64,000 nucleotides of DNA, from contig NC_019675.1 of assembly GCF_000316515.1 (NCBI RefSeq), positions 186,001 to 250,000 on the forward strand. Direction: 5' to 3'. Origin of the DNA: Cyanobium gracile PCC 6307 (GTDB taxonomy: Bacteria; Cyanobacteriota; Cyanobacteriia; PCC-6307; Cyanobiaceae). A model generated the notes under the pieces. It saw only the letters and a list, made by a program, of their open reading frames with translations. It ran no database searches and was not told the origin of the DNA. The position numbers and the translations under genes were made by a program. Position 1 is the first letter of the stretch; every line of letters starts with the position of its first letter. Below, in pieces: positions 16,665 through 25,838 of this stretch.

Positions 16665-19214
16665 ATGTTCGAGCGGTTTACCGAGAAGGCCATCAAGGTG
16701 ATCATGCTGGCCCAGGAAGAGGCCCGCCGCCTCGGCCACAACTTCGTCGGCACCGAGCAGATCCTGCTGGGCCTGATCGGCGAGGGCACCGGTGTCGCCG
16801 CCAAGGTCCTCAAGTCGATGGGGGTCAACCTGAAGGACGCCCGGGTCGAGGTCGAAAAGATCATCGGCCGCGGTTCCGGCTTCGTTGCCGTCGAGATTCC
16901 CTTCACCCCGCGGGCCAAGAGGGTGCTGGAGCTCTCCCTGGAGGAGGCACGCCAGCTCGGGCACAACTACATCGGCACCGAGCACCTGCTCCTGGGGCTG
17001 ATCCGTGAGGGCGAGGGCGTGGCCGCCCGGGTGCTCGAGAACCTCGGCGTCGACCTGGCCAAGGTCCGCACCCAGGTGATCCGCATGCTGGGGGAGACGG
17101 CCGAAGTGACCTCCGGCAGCTCGGGCAAGGGCTCCACCAAGACCCCCACCCTCGACGAGTTCGGCAGCAACCTCACCCAGCTGGCGGCTGAGTCCAAGCT
17201 CGACCCTGTCGTGGGCCGCCAGAACGAGATCGACCGGGTGATCCAGATCCTCGGCCGCCGCACCAAGAACAACCCCGTCCTGATCGGTGAGCCGGGCGTC
17301 GGCAAGACCGCCATCGCCGAGGGCCTGGCCCAGCGGATCACCCAGGGGGAGATTCCCGACATCCTCGAGGACAAGCGCGTCCTCACCCTCGACATCGGCC
17401 TGCTGGTGGCCGGCACCAAGTACCGGGGTGAGTTCGAGGAACGGCTCAAGAAGATCATGGAGGAGATCCGCTCCGCCGGGAACGTGATCCTTGTGATCGA
17501 CGAAGTGCACACCCTGATCGGCGCCGGCGCGGCCGAAGGTGCCATCGATGCCGCCAACATCCTCAAGCCGGCCCTGGCCCGGGGCGAGCTGCAGTGCATC
17601 GGCGCCACCACCCTCGATGAATACCGCAAGCACATCGAGCGCGATGCGGCCCTGGAGCGCCGCTTCCAGCCGGTGATGGTGGGCGAGCCCTCCGTCGTCG
17701 ACACGATCGAGATCCTCAAGGGGCTGCGGGAGCGCTACGAGCAGCACCACCGCCTCAAGATCAGCGATGAGGCCCTCGTCGCCGCCGCCACCCTGGGCGA
17801 CCGCTACATCAGCGACCGCTTCCTGCCCGACAAGGCCATCGACCTGATCGACGAGGCCGGCAGCCGGGTGCGCCTGCTCAACTCCAAGCTGCCGCCCGCG
17901 GCCAAGGAGGTCGACAAGCAGCTGCGTGGCGTCCAGAAGGAGAAGGAGGACGCCGTCCGCCAGCAGGACTTCACCAAGGCCGGTGAACTGCGCGACAAGG
18001 AGGTGGAGCTGCGCGACCAGATCCGCACGATCCTCCAGGCCCGTCGCGACGACGAACCCGCCGGCAACTCCGGCGAGACCGACACCCCGGCCCTGCTGGG
18101 TGGCCCCGTGGCCGACGACGCCAGCGAGGAAAGCCGCTCGCCCCTGGTCACCGAGGAGGACATCGCCCAGATCGTCGCCTCCTGGACCGGCGTGCCCGTC
18201 CAGAAGCTGACCGAGAGCGAGTCGGTGAAGCTGCTGAACATGGAGGAGACCCTCCACCAGCGACTGATCGGCCAGGACGAGGCCGTCAAGGCCGTCTCCC
18301 GGGCCATCCGCCGGGCGCGGGTCGGCCTCAAGAACCCCAACCGTCCCATCGCCAGCTTCATCTTCTCCGGACCCACCGGCGTCGGCAAGACGGAACTCAC
18401 CAAGGCTCTCGCCGCCTACTTCTTCGGCAGCGAGGACGCCATGATCCGCCTCGACATGAGCGAGTTCATGGAGCGCCACACCGTCAGCAAGCTGATCGGT
18501 TCGCCTCCGGGCTACGTGGGCTTCAACGAGGGCGGCCAGCTCACCGAGGCCGTGCGCCGTCGTCCCTACACCGTGGTGCTGTTTGACGAGATCGAGAAGG
18601 CCCACCCCGATGTCTTCAACCTGCTGCTGCAGCTGCTGGAGGACGGCCGGCTCACCGATTCCAAGGGACGCACGGTCGACTTCAAGAACACCCTGATCAT
18701 CATGACCTCAAACATCGGTTCGAAGGTGATCGAGAAGGGCGGCGGCGGCCTCGGCTTCGAGTTCGGCGGCGGCGACGTGGAGGAAACCCAGTACAACCGC
18801 ATCCGCTCCCTGGTCAACGAGGAGCTCAAGCAGTACTTCCGCCCCGAATTCCTCAACCGTCTCGACGAGATCATCGTCTTCCGTCAGCTCACCCGCGACG
18901 AGGTGAAGCTGATTGCCGAGATCATGCTGCGGGAGGTCTTCGCCCGTATGCAGGACAAGGGCATCGGCATGTCCGTCACCGAGGCCTTCAAGGAGCGCCT
19001 CGTGGAGGAGGGCTACAACCCCAGCTATGGCGCCCGTCCCCTGCGCCGTGCCGTGATGCGCCTGCTCGAGGATTCCCTGGCGGAGGAATTCCTCTCCGGC
19101 CGGATCGGCGAGGGCGATGCCTGCCTGGTGGATGTCGACGACGACAAGCAGGTGGTGATCCGCAAGCAGACCATCACCCCGCCGCTGCCGGAGCTGGCCA
19201 GCGCCAGCGCCTGA
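16665..19214 (+). CDS. clpC: ClpC, ATP-dependent Clp protease ATP-binding subunit
   Basis: 849 residues. Two Clp N repeats open the protein ([39 protein letters not shown] and [20 protein letters not shown]). The first AAA+ module has Walker [14 protein letters not shown] near residue 209. A UVR-containing middle domain comes next ([20 protein letters not shown]). The second AAA+ module has [14 protein letters not shown] near residue 569, with [20 protein letters not shown]. ClpC unfolds substrates for ClpP and, in cyanobacteria and chloroplasts, acts at the stroma/thylakoid side; it is usually essential. Length and motif order are normal. The start is the ATG that matches the universal [11 protein letters not shown]. 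Confidence 0.98.
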   Translation: MFERFTEKAIKVIMLAQEEARRLGHNFVGTEQILLGLIGEGTGVAAKVLKSMGVNLKDARVEVEKIIGRGSGFVAVEIPFTPRAKRVLELSLEEARQLGHNYIGTEHLLLGLIREGEGVAARVLENLGVDLAKVRTQVIRMLGETAEVTSGSSGKGSTKTPTLDEFGSNLTQLAAESKLDPVVGRQNEIDRVIQILGRRTKNNPVLIGEPGVGKTAIAEGLAQRITQGEIPDILEDKRVLTLDIGLLVAGTKYRGEFEERLKKIMEEIRSAGNVILVIDEVHTLIGAGAAEGAIDAANILKPALARGELQCIGATTLDEYRKHIERDAALERRFQPVMVGEPSVVDTIEILKGLRERYEQHHRLKISDEALVAAATLGDRYISDRFLPDKAIDLIDEAGSRVRLLNSKLPPAAKEVDKQLRGVQKEKEDAVRQQDFTKAGELRDKEVELRDQIRTILQARRDDEPAGNSGETDTPALLGGPVADDASEESRSPLVTEEDIAQIVASWTGVPVQKLTESESVKLLNMEETLHQRLIGQDEAVKAVSRAIRRARVGLKNPNRPIASFIFSGPTGVGKTELTKALAAYFFGSEDAMIRLDMSEFMERHTVSKLIGSPPGYVGFNEGGQLTEAVRRRPYTVVLFDEIEKAHPDVFNLLLQLLEDGRLTDSKGRTVDFKNTLIIMTSNIGSKVIEKGGGGLGFEFGGGDVEETQYNRIRSLVNEELKQYFRPEFLNRLDEIIVFRQLTRDEVKLIAEIMLREVFARMQDKGIGMSVTEAFKERLVEEGYNPSYGARPLRRAVMRLLEDSLAEEFLSGRIGEGDACLVDVDDDKQVVIRKQTITPPLPELASASA

Positions 19215-19259
19215 TCGATCGCGACCCGGATCGGCCGACTTCTACATTTCAACCATGAG

Positions 19260-20372
19260 ATGGCGGCCATGACGGATCCTCTTCAGACCCAGGCCATCGC
19301 CCCGGCGGTGGTCCTCCGTGGGGACGGGGCCTGGCAGCAGGCCCTGCCCCGCATCGTCGCCCTGGGCCGGAGCCCCCTGCTGCTCGGCCGCAGCGCTGCC
19401 ACCTTCGGGCTGCGTCAACAGCTGGCGGTCGACCTGGAGCAGGCCGGTGCCCGCCCCGTGGCCAGCCAGGGCCTGCGCGACTGCTGTGACGACGACCTTG
19501 ACCCCCTGGCCCGGGACGCCGCGGCCGCCGGCTGTGATGCGGTCATCGCCGCCGGTGGCGGCAAAGTGCTGGATGCGGGCAAGCTGCTGGCCCACCGCCT
19601 CGGCCTCGCCTGCATCACGGTCCCCACCAGCGCCGCCACCTGCGCCGGCTGGACGGCCCTAGCCAACCTCTACACCCCCGAGGGCGCCTTCCTCGGGGAT
19701 GTCGCCCTCGACCGCTGCCCGGACCTGCTCGTCTTCGACCACGCTCTGGTGCGGCAGGCACCGCCCCGCACCCTGGCCAGCGGCATCGCCGATGCGGTGG
19801 CCAAGTGGTACGAGGCTTCAGTGAGCAGCGGCTCCAGCGGCGATGGGCTGGTGCAGCAGGCGGTGCAGATGGCCCGGCTGCTGCGTGATCTGCTGCTGCT
19901 CGAGGGGGAAGCCGCCCTGGCCGACCCCCACGGCGAGGCCTGGGTGCGGGTGGCGGAGGGCTGTGCCCTCACCGCCGGTCTGATCGGCGGCATCGGCGGT
20001 GCCCGCTGCCGCACCGTGGCCGCCCATGCCGTCCACAACGGACTCACCCAGCTCGCCGCCACCCACGGCTGCCTGCACGGCGAGAAGGTGGGCTTCGGGG
20101 TGCTGGTGCAACTGTGGCTGGAGGAGCAGCTGGCGGGCAACCGCCTGGCGGCCCAGGCCCGCCGCCAGCTGCTGCCGTTCTTCCGCACGCTGGGGCTGCC
20201 CACCGATCTCGAGGCCCTGGGACTGGCCGGCGCCAGCCTCGACCAGCTCCGCCAGGTCTGCCGCTTCGCCTGCCGGGAGGGCTCCGACCTGCACCGGCTG
20301 CCCTTCGCGGTCGCCCCCGAGGATCTGCTTGCCGCCATGGTGGGCGCCACCGCCGAGCGGCAGCAGGCGTGA
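19260..20372 (+). CDS. Iron-containing alcohol dehydrogenase family protein (GldA-like)
   Basis: 370 residues in the glycerol-dehydrogenase/dehydroquinate-synthase superfamily. NAD site: VIAAGGGKVLDAGKLLAHRL and TVPTSAATCAGWTALANLYT. Metal ligands are probably the Asp in SGIADAVAKWYEA and the His residues in HAVHNGLTQL and CLHGEKVGFG. The family oxidises glycerol or reduces small ketoses; the cyanobacterial members have no settled substrate, so I leave the symbol empty. An alternative start is the second Met (MTDPLQTQ). The stop codon overlaps the GTG start of the next gene, so the two are coupled. Confidence 0.85.
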   Translation: MAAMTDPLQTQAIAPAVVLRGDGAWQQALPRIVALGRSPLLLGRSAATFGLRQQLAVDLEQAGARPVASQGLRDCCDDDLDPLARDAAAAGCDAVIAAGGGKVLDAGKLLAHRLGLACITVPTSAATCAGWTALANLYTPEGAFLGDVALDRCPDLLVFDHALVRQAPPRTLASGIADAVAKWYEASVSSGSSGDGLVQQAVQMARLLRDLLLLEGEAALADPHGEAWVRVAEGCALTAGLIGGIGGARCRTVAAHAVHNGLTQLAATHGCLHGEKVGFGVLVQLWLEEQLAGNRLAAQARRQLLPFFRTLGLPTDLEALGLAGASLDQLRQVCRFACREGSDLHRLPFAVAPEDLLAAMVGATAERQQA

Positions 20373-21280
20373 CGGACGGCCCCTCCAGCGGCCGCGAGCT
20401 GGTCGCGACCGCCGCCGCGTCGCTGCTTGATCCCCTTGGCCGCGACCTGGCTGCCCGGGTGCAGTGGTGGGAGCTGCCGGAGCACCCCGGCCAGTGGCCC
20501 GTGGCCGTGCTGGGGGAGGGTCCGCCCCTGCTGCTGCTGCATGGATTCGACAGCTCGTTCCTGGAGTTCCGCCGCCTGGCCCCCCTGCTGGCGGCCCATC
20601 ACCGCCTGCTGATCCCGGACCTGCACGGCTTCGGCTTCTGTCCCAGGCCCGCCGAGCGGGAGTACTCCCCGGCCGCCGTGCTGGCCCACCTCGATGCGGT
20701 GCTGGAGGCCCTGGAGCAGCGGGAGCCCGCCGGCGGCCGCCGGATGGGCCTGATCGGCGCCTCGATGGGAGGTGCGGTAGCGGTGGCCCTGGCCCGGCGC
20801 CATCCCGGACGCTTCGAGCGCCTGCTGCTGCTGGCCCCGGCCGGTCTCACGGGTCGGCCCATGCCCCTGCCGCCCCTGCTGGACGGCCTGGGGGTGCGCT
20901 TCCTGGCCCTGCCCTCGGTGCGCCAGGGCCTCTGCCGCAGCGCCTTCGCCGACCCCGACCGGGATGTGGGTCCGGCGGAGCTGGAGATCGCCTCGCTGCA
21001 CCTGAAGACGCCGGGCTGGGCCGCTGCACTGGGCCGTTTCGCCCGCAGCGGCGGCTTCGCCGGCTGCGGCGACCCTATGCCCCCCCAGCCCCTGGCGGTG
21101 CTCTGGGGCGCCGACGACCGGATCCTGCGGGCCCCCCAGAAGCGCGCCGCCCAGGCCCTGCTGGGCCCCCGCATCACCGAACTGGCGGCCTGCGGCCACC
21201 TGCCCCACATCGACCAGCCCGAGCAGGTCGCCGCCGCCTGGCTGGGCGCCCCCTGCGCCCCCCTCCCCATCCACCCATGA
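20369..21280 (+). CDS. Alpha/beta-fold hydrolase
   Basis: 303 residues from a GTG that overlaps the upstream stop codon. Canonical features are the oxyanion block LLLLHGFDSSFLEFRRLAPL, the nucleophile elbow LIGASMGGAVAVALARRHPG (G-x-S-x-G, here GASMG), an acid strand LAVLWGADDRILRA and a catalytic His near ACGHLPHIDQPEQVA. This resembles esterases, haloperoxidase-like or meta-cleavage hydrolases; substrate cannot be read from sequence. The open frame runs upstream to 20114 over the previous gene, which is noise. It ends in a 4-base overlap with the DUF1499 gene. Confidence 0.88.
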   Translation: MTDGPSSGRELVATAAASLLDPLGRDLAARVQWWELPEHPGQWPVAVLGEGPPLLLLHGFDSSFLEFRRLAPLLAAHHRLLIPDLHGFGFCPRPAEREYSPAAVLAHLDAVLEALEQREPAGGRRMGLIGASMGGAVAVALARRHPGRFERLLLLAPAGLTGRPMPLPPLLDGLGVRFLALPSVRQGLCRSAFADPDRDVGPAELEIASLHLKTPGWAAALGRFARSGGFAGCGDPMPPQPLAVLWGADDRILRAPQKRAAQALLGPRITELAACGHLPHIDQPEQVAAAWLGAPCAPLPIHP

Positions 21281-21750
21281 CCCCTGCCTCCCGCCTCTCC
21301 CTGCCGCGTCTTCTCGCCGGCCTGCTGCTCGTGCTGCTGCTCGGGGTCCCCGCCCTGGCCCTCCCCGGCCGGGTCCAGGCCTCGCTGCTGCACCTGGAGG
21401 GGCCGGTGCCGGAGGATCTCGGCGTCCATGGCGGCTCCCTGTCCCCCTGTGCGGCGCCGGCCCACTGCGCCCGGGCCGACTGGACGCTCACCGATCCGGA
21501 GGCGGCCCTGAGCGCGCTGGTGCCGATCCTGGAGACCACCGAGGGGATGCGGATCCTCGAACGGGAGGGCCGCTACCTGCACGCCACCTCCACCAGCCGG
21601 CTGTTCGGCTTCGTCGACGACCTCGAGCTGTACGCCCAGCCGGCCGCTGGGGTGCTGCAGGCCCGCTCCAGCTCCCGGCTGGGGGATTCGGACCTGGGCG
21701 TCAACGGTCGCCGGCTGGCGGCCCTGCAGCAGGAACTGCCTGGCAGCTGA
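21277..21750 (+). CDS. DUF1499 domain secreted protein
   Basis: 157 residues: a signal peptide (SLPRLLAGLLLVLLLGVPAL, cut around ALPGRVQA) followed by a DUF1499 domain. Its marks are GSLSPCAAPAHC near the start, LETTEGMRILEREGRYLHA, FVDDLELYAQPAAGVLQARS and SRLGDSDLGVNGRRLAALQQ. DUF1499 proteins are small exported proteins of unknown function, common in cyanobacteria and plastid lineages. It overlaps the upstream hydrolase by 4 bases (ATGA) and its last 50 bases overlap the convergent FAD-fusion gene. Confidence 0.88.
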   Translation: MTPASRLSLPRLLAGLLLVLLLGVPALALPGRVQASLLHLEGPVPEDLGVHGGSLSPCAAPAHCARADWTLTDPEAALSALVPILETTEGMRILEREGRYLHATSTSRLFGFVDDLELYAQPAAGVLQARSSSRLGDSDLGVNGRRLAALQQELPGS

Positions 21751-23239
21751 AGCTCTCGATGGCGCCGCGGCGGTGCAGGAAGCGGGGCTGGGCCGGATCC
21801 TCCAGGCTCCACCACCAGATCCCGTCGGTGTAGCTGGGCGGACCGGCGTTGTTGGTGCGCGGCAGCTGCAGCCGCAGGTCGCGCCACTCCAGCAGCACCG
21901 TGGCGCCGGGCACCGTGCCGGCGGCGGTGTTGGGGATCCCCGGGGCATCCACCGCCCCGTTGTCGCTGGTCGCCAGCAGCGGGTCGCCGTCGCAGCGGTA
22001 GGCGATGGCATCGGCCGCCGCCGTCGCCGGGCTCCCCTGGGCGAAGCAGAGCAGCAGCACCAGGGCCAGCAGCCGGCCCGCCAGGGCCTGGGCACTGCGC
22101 AGCGCCCCTTCGATCCGGCCGAAGCCCGGCCCCGCGACGAAGTCGCCGCAGAAGGCCACCCGGCTGCGGGGGCAGACCGTGGCGTCGGCCGGCAGGCCGC
22201 CGGCAGCGGGGAAGGCGGCCCCCCAGCGCATCAGCTGACGCCGCTCCACCCCCGCCAGAGCCTCGCCGCCGCCGGGCCGCTGCCCAAGCAAGGGGGCCAG
22301 GGCCGCACCGACGGCCGCCTCCAGCGCGGTGATCGCCGCGGCGTCATCGGGCTCCTCCAGAACCCCATGGGCCACGACGGCGCAGCGGCCATCGGCCAGG
22401 GGCTGGATCGACAGCCGCCGCAGCCCCCAGCGCAGCCGGGCGGGGCCGTCAAAGCCCAGCAGCCGGAAGGGCAGGGCCAGCCAGCGGGCCGCCGCGGCGG
22501 GCTCGATCGTCAGCATCAGGTTGGTGCGCTCGTCCATCTCCATACTGGCGATGGCCGCCAGGGCGGCTTCCAGCCCTGCGTCGCCCAGGCCGCGCGACGC
22601 CTGCTGCAGCGGCACCTGCGGCCAGCCGAACCGCTCCCGGGCCCGGGGATGGGCCAGCAGGGTGCCGGTGAGCACCAGCCAGTCGGCCTCCGCTTGCACG
22701 GCCCCGGTGGCATCGGCCAGGCGCCAGCCCCCGCCGTGCCGGGCCTTCAGGTGGCGCACCAGGGTGCCGTAGCGGCCATCGAGAGTTCCGGGGGATCCTG
22801 ACGCCGCCGCCAGGGACAGCAGCCCCCGGCCGAGGTCGTCCATGCCCCGGCGGCCCCGGTAGAGGCGGCCGCGCAGCAGGGGATCCCCATCGGCCGGCCC
22901 CAGGTGCCCTTCGCCGTCGAGCAGGGCCGCCGGCTCCCGCCAGGGCTCGATCCAGCCCCCCGCGAGCAGGGGCGCCATCAGATCCGGTTCGGGGCCATCG
23001 AGCAGGTTGAACAGCGGTGCCCCGTGGTCGATCTGCCAGCCAGGGTCGTGGCGCGAGCGGCGGGTGGCGGCCCGGCCGCCGGGACCCCGGCCTGCCTCCC
23101 AGAGCACGATCGACCCCCCCCAGCCGCCGCGCCGCAGCCCCGCGGCCAGGGCGCAGCCGGCCACCCCGGCGCCGATCACCGCCAGCGAGGGCGCAGCTCC
23201 CGGTCCCGGCTGGCCAGACTCGGCGGTGGAACCAGCCAT
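21701..23239 (-). CDS. FAD-dependent oxidoreductase fused to an exported-type domain
   Basis: 512 residues. The first ~395 are a renalase-like NAD(P)/FAD oxidoreductase: Rossmann motif LAVIGAGVAGCALAAGLRRG, then LWEAGRGPGGRAATRRS and, at the end, VAFCGDFVAGPGFGRIEGAL. Directly after comes a strong hydrophobic run (AGRLLALVLLLCFAQGSPAT) looking exactly like a signal peptide. A ~100-residue domain follows: AIAYRCDGDPLLATSDNGAV, DAPGIPNTAAGTVPGATVLL, YTDGIWWWSLEDPAQPRFLH. It looks like two genes joined by loss of a stop and start. If translated whole, the tail might be exported while the flavoprotein stays inside. I do not recognise the tail family. Confidence 0.78.
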   Translation of the reverse strand: MAGSTAESGQPGPGAAPSLAVIGAGVAGCALAAGLRRGGWGGSIVLWEAGRGPGGRAATRRSRHDPGWQIDHGAPLFNLLDGPEPDLMAPLLAGGWIEPWREPAALLDGEGHLGPADGDPLLRGRLYRGRRGMDDLGRGLLSLAAASGSPGTLDGRYGTLVRHLKARHGGGWRLADATGAVQAEADWLVLTGTLLAHPRARERFGWPQVPLQQASRGLGDAGLEAALAAIASMEMDERTNLMLTIEPAAAARWLALPFRLLGFDGPARLRWGLRRLSIQPLADGRCAVVAHGVLEEPDDAAAITALEAAVGAALAPLLGQRPGGGEALAGVERRQLMRWGAAFPAAGGLPADATVCPRSRVAFCGDFVAGPGFGRIEGALRSAQALAGRLLALVLLLCFAQGSPATAAADAIAYRCDGDPLLATSDNGAVDAPGIPNTAAGTVPGATVLLEWRDLRLQLPRTNNAGPPSYTDGIWWWSLEDPAQPRFLHRRGAIESFSCQAVPAAGPPAGDR

Positions 23240-23245
23240 GGAGCG

Positions 23246-23557
23246 ATGACGATGACACCTAACGACAAAGCCATCCTGGCGGCGTCTGCCCCCTGGCTGG
23301 GGGCCCTGCTCAACGTCGTGCCCGGCCTGGGCAGCGGCTACATCTACCAGCGCCGCTGGCGTGCCTACTGGATCACCACGGCGCTGGCCACGGGCTGGTT
23401 TCTGCTCGGGGCGGTGCTGGGCGGCGCCGGCATCGCGGCGGACCCGTCGACCGCCGATCCCTCCGACCAGCTGATCGGCCTGGGGGGGCTGCTGTTGCTA
23501 GCGGCGATCACGGCCGCCGAGGCCTTCCGCGCCGCCCGCCAGGCCCGGACGGAGTGA
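23246..23557 (+). CDS. Small two-helix membrane protein, unknown function
   Basis: 103 residues starting MTMTPNDKAILAASAPWLGA. The first part reads LLNVVPGLGSGYIYQRRWRA, a pattern reminiscent of TM2-type or short membrane proteins of 'GxGxxYxxR' form, followed by one helix (WITTALATGWFLLGAVLGGA) and a second (LIGLGGLLLLAAITAAEAFR). The basic tail is cytoplasmic by the positive-inside rule. It is divergent from the FAD fusion (6 bases between starts) and 31 bases upstream of the DUF2993 gene. Function is unknown. Confidence 0.65.
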   Translation: MTMTPNDKAILAASAPWLGALLNVVPGLGSGYIYQRRWRAYWITTALATGWFLLGAVLGGAGIAADPSTADPSDQLIGLGGLLLLAAITAAEAFRAARQARTE

Positions 23558-23588
23558 GAATCTGGGGAGCCCTGTCCCCTGGTGGCGG

Positions 23589-24281
23589 ATGAGCGAGACC
23601 CCGGACGGCGAGCGACACACCGTGCGACCCAGCGAGGGGATGGCGCCCGAAGCCCCGGAGCCCACCGGGGGCCCGGTGATGGGCCTGCTGGCCCGGGGGC
23701 TCGAGCTGTGGCTGCGCCAGCAGTGCGAGGCCATCGAGCGGCTGGAGATCCGCCTGGAGGGTTCGGGGCTGCGGCTGCTGCGGGGCCGCCTCGATGGCGT
23801 GCGGCTGCGGGCCCGGCGGGTGGTCTACCAGGCGATGGAGATCGAGGAGGTGGAGCTGCGCTGCGACGGCATCCAGGTGCGCATGGGCTCCCTGGTGCGC
23901 AACCAGGCGGTGAAGCTGGAGTCGCCCTTCCGTATCCAGGGGCAGGTGAGCTTCAGCGGCGATGGGCTGAGCCGCTCCCTGAGCACCCCGGCCTGGCGCG
24001 GCCTCGGCGACGGCCTGGCCGACGACCTGCTGGGCCTCACCCCCCTGGCGGGGCTGCGCATCCGGGAGGACCGGCTGCTGCTGCGGGCCTTCGCCAGCGG
24101 CGACCGGGATCCGGTGGAACGGGAGGTGGTGGTGCGGGCCGATGGCGGCACCGTGGAACTGCGTTGTGCCGAGGGGACCCCCCAGGCCCGGCTGCCGATG
24201 GATCCCAACATCCGCATCGAGCGGGCCGAGCTCGGCGCCGGCCTGCTGCACCTTGAGGGGGAGGCCCGGGTCTCCCCCTGA
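23589..24281 (+). CDS. DUF2993 (LmeA-like) protein
   Basis: 230 residues. The pattern AIERLEIRLEGSGLRLLRGR, LDGVRLRARRVVYQAMEIEE, VELRCDGIQVRMGSLVRNQ and VKLESPFRIQGQVSFSGDGL is that of DUF2993, a beta-rich lipid-binding-like fold found in cyanobacteria and actinobacteria. There is no signal peptide, but the first 30 residues are Pro/Glu-rich. In mycobacteria LmeA acts in the envelope; the cyanobacterial role is not known. It is convergent with cdsA, 32 bases away. Confidence 0.82.
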   Translation: MSETPDGERHTVRPSEGMAPEAPEPTGGPVMGLLARGLELWLRQQCEAIERLEIRLEGSGLRLLRGRLDGVRLRARRVVYQAMEIEEVELRCDGIQVRMGSLVRNQAVKLESPFRIQGQVSFSGDGLSRSLSTPAWRGLGDGLADDLLGLTPLAGLRIREDRLLLRAFASGDRDPVEREVVVRADGGTVELRCAEGTPQARLPMDPNIRIERAELGAGLLHLEGEARVSP

Positions 24282-24313
24282 GTCCGGAGCCTGAGGGGCC
24301 AGGAGGGGGAGCC

Positions 24314-25219
24314 TCAGCCCCGCTGCAGCAGGGGCAGCACCAGGGTCACCAGGGAATAGACCACCGCCGGCACGAAGAGGTAGCTGTCGATCCGGTCGAG
24401 GATGCCGCCGTGGCCGGGGATGGCATCGCCGGAATCCTTCAGGCCCGCATCCCGCTTCATCATCGATTCGGTCAGGTCGCCCACCAGGGCGAACAGGGAG
24501 ACCAACGCCCCAAGCATCGCCCCGATCAGCCAGCCCCAGCGCCAGCCCAGCAGCACCCCGCCCAGGCCCCCCACCAGCAGGGCGCAGAACACCCCGCCCA
24601 GGGCGCCCTCCACCGTCTTGCCGGGGGAGATCGGCGAGAGGGCGTGGCGCCCCAGGCGCCGGCCGATCACGTAGGAGCCGATGTCGGTGGCCACGATCAT
24701 CAGGCAGGCCAGCAGGGTGAGGGCCATGCCCGGACTCCAGGGCCAGCCCAGGCCGTCGAGGGCGGGGGCCAGGGCCGGGTCGGTCAGATCCCGCAGCTTG
24801 ATCCAGTGGCTGGGCAGGAAGCCCAGATAGAAGAGGCCGAACACCGAGGCGGCGATGTCGGCGATGGTGCCGGTGACGGGCTGGAGCAGCAGCCAGCCGC
24901 AGATCACCGCCCCGGACGCAGGCAGCACCGCCGCCGCCACGTCGCCCGCCATGCCGCTCCCCCCCCAGAGGCTGCCTGCGGCCACCTGGGTGGAGACCAG
25001 CAGCAACTGCACCGCCACCAGGGTGGTCTTCACGGCCGGCCGGATGCCCTTGAACTGGGCCATGCGGAAGAACTCCAGCAGGCCCAGGTGCACGATCACT
25101 CCCACGGCGACGGTGAACCACCAGCCACCCAGGCCCACGACCACAAGCCCGAAGCCGCCAGCCAGCCAGCCGCTCAGCAGGCGGGGGAAGGAGGTGGCGG
25201 TGCGGGGGGCGGGAAGCAA
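24314..25219 (-). CDS. cdsA: Phosphatidate cytidylyltransferase
   Basis: 301 residues with about eight membrane helices. The CDP-alcohol signature is near the C-terminus: the block SMMKRDAGLKDSGDAIPGHG, then GILDRIDSYLF, with the metal-binding Asp residues. CdsA makes CDP-diacylglycerol from CTP and phosphatidic acid at the inner membrane, feeding all phospholipid synthesis. The only fitting start is a TTG (25219), giving MLPAPRTATSFPRLL. It lies 10 bases downstream of cbiT, so the two are probably one transcript. Confidence 0.93.
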   Translation of the reverse strand: MLPAPRTATSFPRLLSGWLAGGFGLVVVGLGGWWFTVAVGVIVHLGLLEFFRMAQFKGIRPAVKTTLVAVQLLLVSTQVAAGSLWGGSGMAGDVAAAVLPASGAVICGWLLLQPVTGTIADIAASVFGLFYLGFLPSHWIKLRDLTDPALAPALDGLGWPWSPGMALTLLACLMIVATDIGSYVIGRRLGRHALSPISPGKTVEGALGGVFCALLVGGLGGVLLGWRWGWLIGAMLGALVSLFALVGDLTESMMKRDAGLKDSGDAIPGHGGILDRIDSYLFVPAVVYSLVTLVLPLLQRG

Positions 25220-25229
25220 GGGCTTGGAC

Positions 25230-25838
25230 TCAGCGCTCGGCGGCGATCACGAACAGCGGTTCGGCGGCCGCCAGCTTGGCCTGGCTGCCGCGGCGTTGCA
25301 TGCGGTGCACGGTGGCCTGCACCACTTGCACATCGTGGGCGCCCAGCTGGGCGAGGGTGTCGGTGGCCTTCACCAGGCCCTCCAGGTTGACGGTGCTGAT
25401 CACCAGCCGTCCAGAGGGCTGCAGAGCCCCCCAGACGGCCCGCAGCACGTCCTCCAGGGGCCGCCCCACCTCCAGCAGCACCCGGTCCGGGTGGGGCGGC
25501 AGCAGGGCCAGGCCCTCCGGGGCCTCCCCGGCATGGATGTGCAGGTTGTGGATGCCGAACCGCTGCCGGTTGCGTTCCAGCAGCTCGATCGCCTCCGGAT
25601 CCCGCTCCAGGGTGTGCACCGCACCGCCGGGCATCAGCCGGGCGATCTCGAGGGCCAGGGCGCCGGTGCCGCCGCCCACGTCCCAGACGAGGGAATCGGC
25701 CCGGGGCCGCAGGTGGGCCAGCAGCATCACCCGCAGTTCCAGCGGCGTGGGGCTGAAGCCCGGGGCGTCCTCGAAGGCGCTGTCCGGCAGTCCGGGGGTG
25801 ACGAAATCCCAGTGGAAGGGGTTCGGCAACGGGCTCAC
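25230..25838 (-). CDS. cbiT: Precorrin-8W/6B decarboxylating methyltransferase subunit CbiT
   Basis: 202 residues, class I SAM methyltransferase: glycine loop LVWDVGGGTGALALEIARLM and acidic strand VHTLERDPEAIELLERNR, then DRVLLEVGRPLEDVLRAVWG and GRLVISTVNLEGLVKATDTL. The opening FVTPGLPDSAFEDAPGFSPT is close to the CbiT/CobL-C opening with the strong GxPDxxF motif. It methylates C15 and decarboxylates the C12 acetate in the cobalamin ring pathway (pseudocobalamin in picocyanobacteria). GTG start; it overlaps the upstream PLP gene by 4 bases. Confidence 0.88.
   Translation of the reverse strand: MSPLPNPFHWDFVTPGLPDSAFEDAPGFSPTPLELRVMLLAHLRPRADSLVWDVGGGTGALALEIARLMPGGAVHTLERDPEAIELLERNRQRFGIHNLHIHAGEAPEGLALLPPHPDRVLLEVGRPLEDVLRAVWGALQPSGRLVISTVNLEGLVKATDTLAQLGAHDVQVVQATVHRMQRRGSQAKLAAAEPLFVIAAER

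Noticed and set aside
16518-18605. Long minus-strand frame antisense to clpC
   Set aside because: A mirror of the strong codon bias of clpC, with no independent motif or ribosome site.
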